In this document: positions 5,750 to 6,492 of the stretch, in pieces
How positions within the stretch are numbered: the first letter of the stretch is position 1
How the letters are laid out: each line of letters starts with the position of its first letter
DNA from: Candidatus Colimorpha onthohippi
GTDB lineage: Bacteria; Bacteroidota; Bacteroidia; Bacteroidales; P3
Direction: 5' to 3'
DNA: 6,492 bases
NCBI GenBank assembly: GCA_018064565.1
Contig: JAGHVA010000110.1
Coordinates: 1-6,492 of the forward strand
Translations under genes and position numbers: made by a program
The notes under the pieces: model-generated
What the model was told of the DNA's origin: nothing
What the model saw: only the letters and a program-made list of their open reading frames with translations
Database searches by the model: none

Positions 5750-6472
5750 ATGAATACTTCCAATAATCGAAAAAAGAAACTGATTGTCAGTTTGAAAAAT
5801 CTATCTGACGATCTAAAAGAACTGCTCAAAGAGACATACCCAGAAGGTTATAATGCATTTATCCAAAAGACGATCAAGCCTAATGGCGATGCAATCTATG
5901 TTGTGCCGTTAGAAACGGAGGATACCTCGTATATGGTTAAGTTGGATGTTAAAATTGATACGGGACTTACCGATGAGGTGGATCCAGATCCTTATGGCGA
6001 CGAATCTAAGGATGATGATTTTAATTCGATTGATTCGATTGAATCTGATGAAAATAACCATACAGAATTGGTGCTTCGTCATGGCAATTATGAAGATGAT
6101 GTGCTGTTAGACAGAGAACAGAAGGGTATGAGTGATGTGGATCTCTCCAGTTTGCGTGATGAACTGAATAGCGATCTTGACGACGACGACAGTGATGATG
6201 ATTTTGAAGAATCTAAGTTCGATGACGATCCAGATTTAGAGGAGCCAACGTTAGAGGATCTTCAAGCTTTGGAGGCAGAGTTTATATCGGGAGATGGTGT
6301 GTTTAAGGATGCCTCTGTGTCTAACTCCGTAGTTGGGGCAACTTCGTCGGGCAAGAAGACGTCAACGGGATCTACCAAGTCGTCTAAATCGAAGTCATCG
6401 AAGACTCCGGTCAAGCGTACCGCAAAGTCTGCTGCAAAAGATACAACAAAAAAAAGCAAAACCTCGAAATAA
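5750..6472 (+). CDS. Conserved-looking hypothetical protein with acidic middle and Lys/Ser/Thr-rich tail
   Basis: This 240-residue soluble protein falls outside any function I can name. Residues 7-70 look like a small folded domain (KKKLIVSLKNLSDDLKELL, then YPEGY and a beta-rich IYVVPLETEDTSYMVKLDVKID). That block resembles conserved uncharacterised Bacteroidota proteins I remember only loosely. Residues 71-170 hold 41 Asp/Glu against 6 Lys/Arg, with DDDDSDDDFEE at 144-154. Residues 201-240 hold 14 Lys/Arg and 18 Ser/Thr, with TPVKRTAKSAAK resembling histone H1 tails. There is no signal peptide or membrane segment. The frame is open 18 codons upstream, to an ATG at 5696, but that Phe-rich extension overlaps a promoter-like element, so I prefer 5750. 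It follows the topoisomerase gene by 58 bp on the same strand. A DNA- or RNA-associated or chaperone-like role is inference from charge only. Confidence 0.8.
   Translation: MNTSNNRKKKLIVSLKNLSDDLKELLKETYPEGYNAFIQKTIKPNGDAIYVVPLETEDTSYMVKLDVKIDTGLTDEVDPDPYGDESKDDDFNSIDSIESDENNHTELVLRHGNYEDDVLLDREQKGMSDVDLSSLRDELNSDLDDDDSDDDFEESKFDDDPDLEEPTLEDLQALEAEFISGDGVFKDASVSNSVVGATSSGKKTSTGSTKSSKSKSSKTPVKRTAKSAAKDTTKKSKTSK
6024..6050 (+). repeat. Three degenerate 9-bp tandem units inside the last gene
   Basis: ATTCGATTG occurs twice in tandem (6024-6032, 6033-6041) and is followed by the related AATCTGATG (6042-6050). Being in frame, the units encode the repeating S-I-D, S-I-E, S-D-E of residues 93-101. 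This suggests that the acidic region grows and shrinks by slippage. Confidence 0.5.
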
Positions 6473-6492
6473 TCTACGGGTCAAACTAATAG

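Overview
The window looks like a piece of a Bacteroidota (probably Bacteroidales) chromosome. The clearest sign is the promoter grammar. Several genes are preceded by a -7 element of the form TAnnTTTG, often running into CA (TATCTTTGCA, TAATTTTGCA, TAACTTTGCA, and TACCTTTGCA on the minus strand), and the best of them also has a TTTG -33 element. This is the known consensus of the Bacteroidota housekeeping sigma factor. No clear Shine-Dalgarno sites precede the start codons, and neither tRNA gene encodes its CCA end. Both are usual in this phylum. The topoisomerase sequence also has the look of the Bacteroidota branch of ParE/GyrB.

Layout. Positions 1-416 hold no convincing gene. They contain a strong hairpin and a short GC-rich hairpin near the left edge, then a 43-bp sequence present twice with a period of 83 bp and small inverted repeats in between. 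Next, all on the plus strand, come a leaderless SH3b-NlpC/P60 peptidase (417-1058) and a T-rich intergenic stretch of 382 bp with recurring CGTTTTT motifs. A promoter then leads into a long-chain acyl-CoA synthetase (1441-3207). After it two tRNA genes converge: tRNA-Gln(UUG) on plus and tRNA-Leu(UAG) on minus. Between them lie an intrinsic terminator and a perfect 48-bp palindrome that can terminate in both directions. The topoisomerase IV B subunit (best start 3781) follows, transcribed away from tRNA-Leu. The last gene is a small two-faced charged protein (best start 5750) with a short folded N-terminus, a very acidic middle and a Lys/Ser/Thr-rich tail resembling histone H1.

How the genes relate. 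These are mostly independent housekeeping units, each with its own promoter, rather than one pathway. The peptidase fits turnover or recycling of peptidoglycan peptides in the cytoplasm, the synthetase activates fatty acids for lipid metabolism, and the topoisomerase subunit decatenates DNA with a ParC partner that is not in the window. The last protein is the only real unknown. Its position after a topoisomerase gene and its polyampholyte design make a nucleic-acid-related role possible but unproven. I found no CRISPR array, insertion sequence, phage gene or defence system. The region reads as ordinary core chromosome with some interesting intergenic structure.
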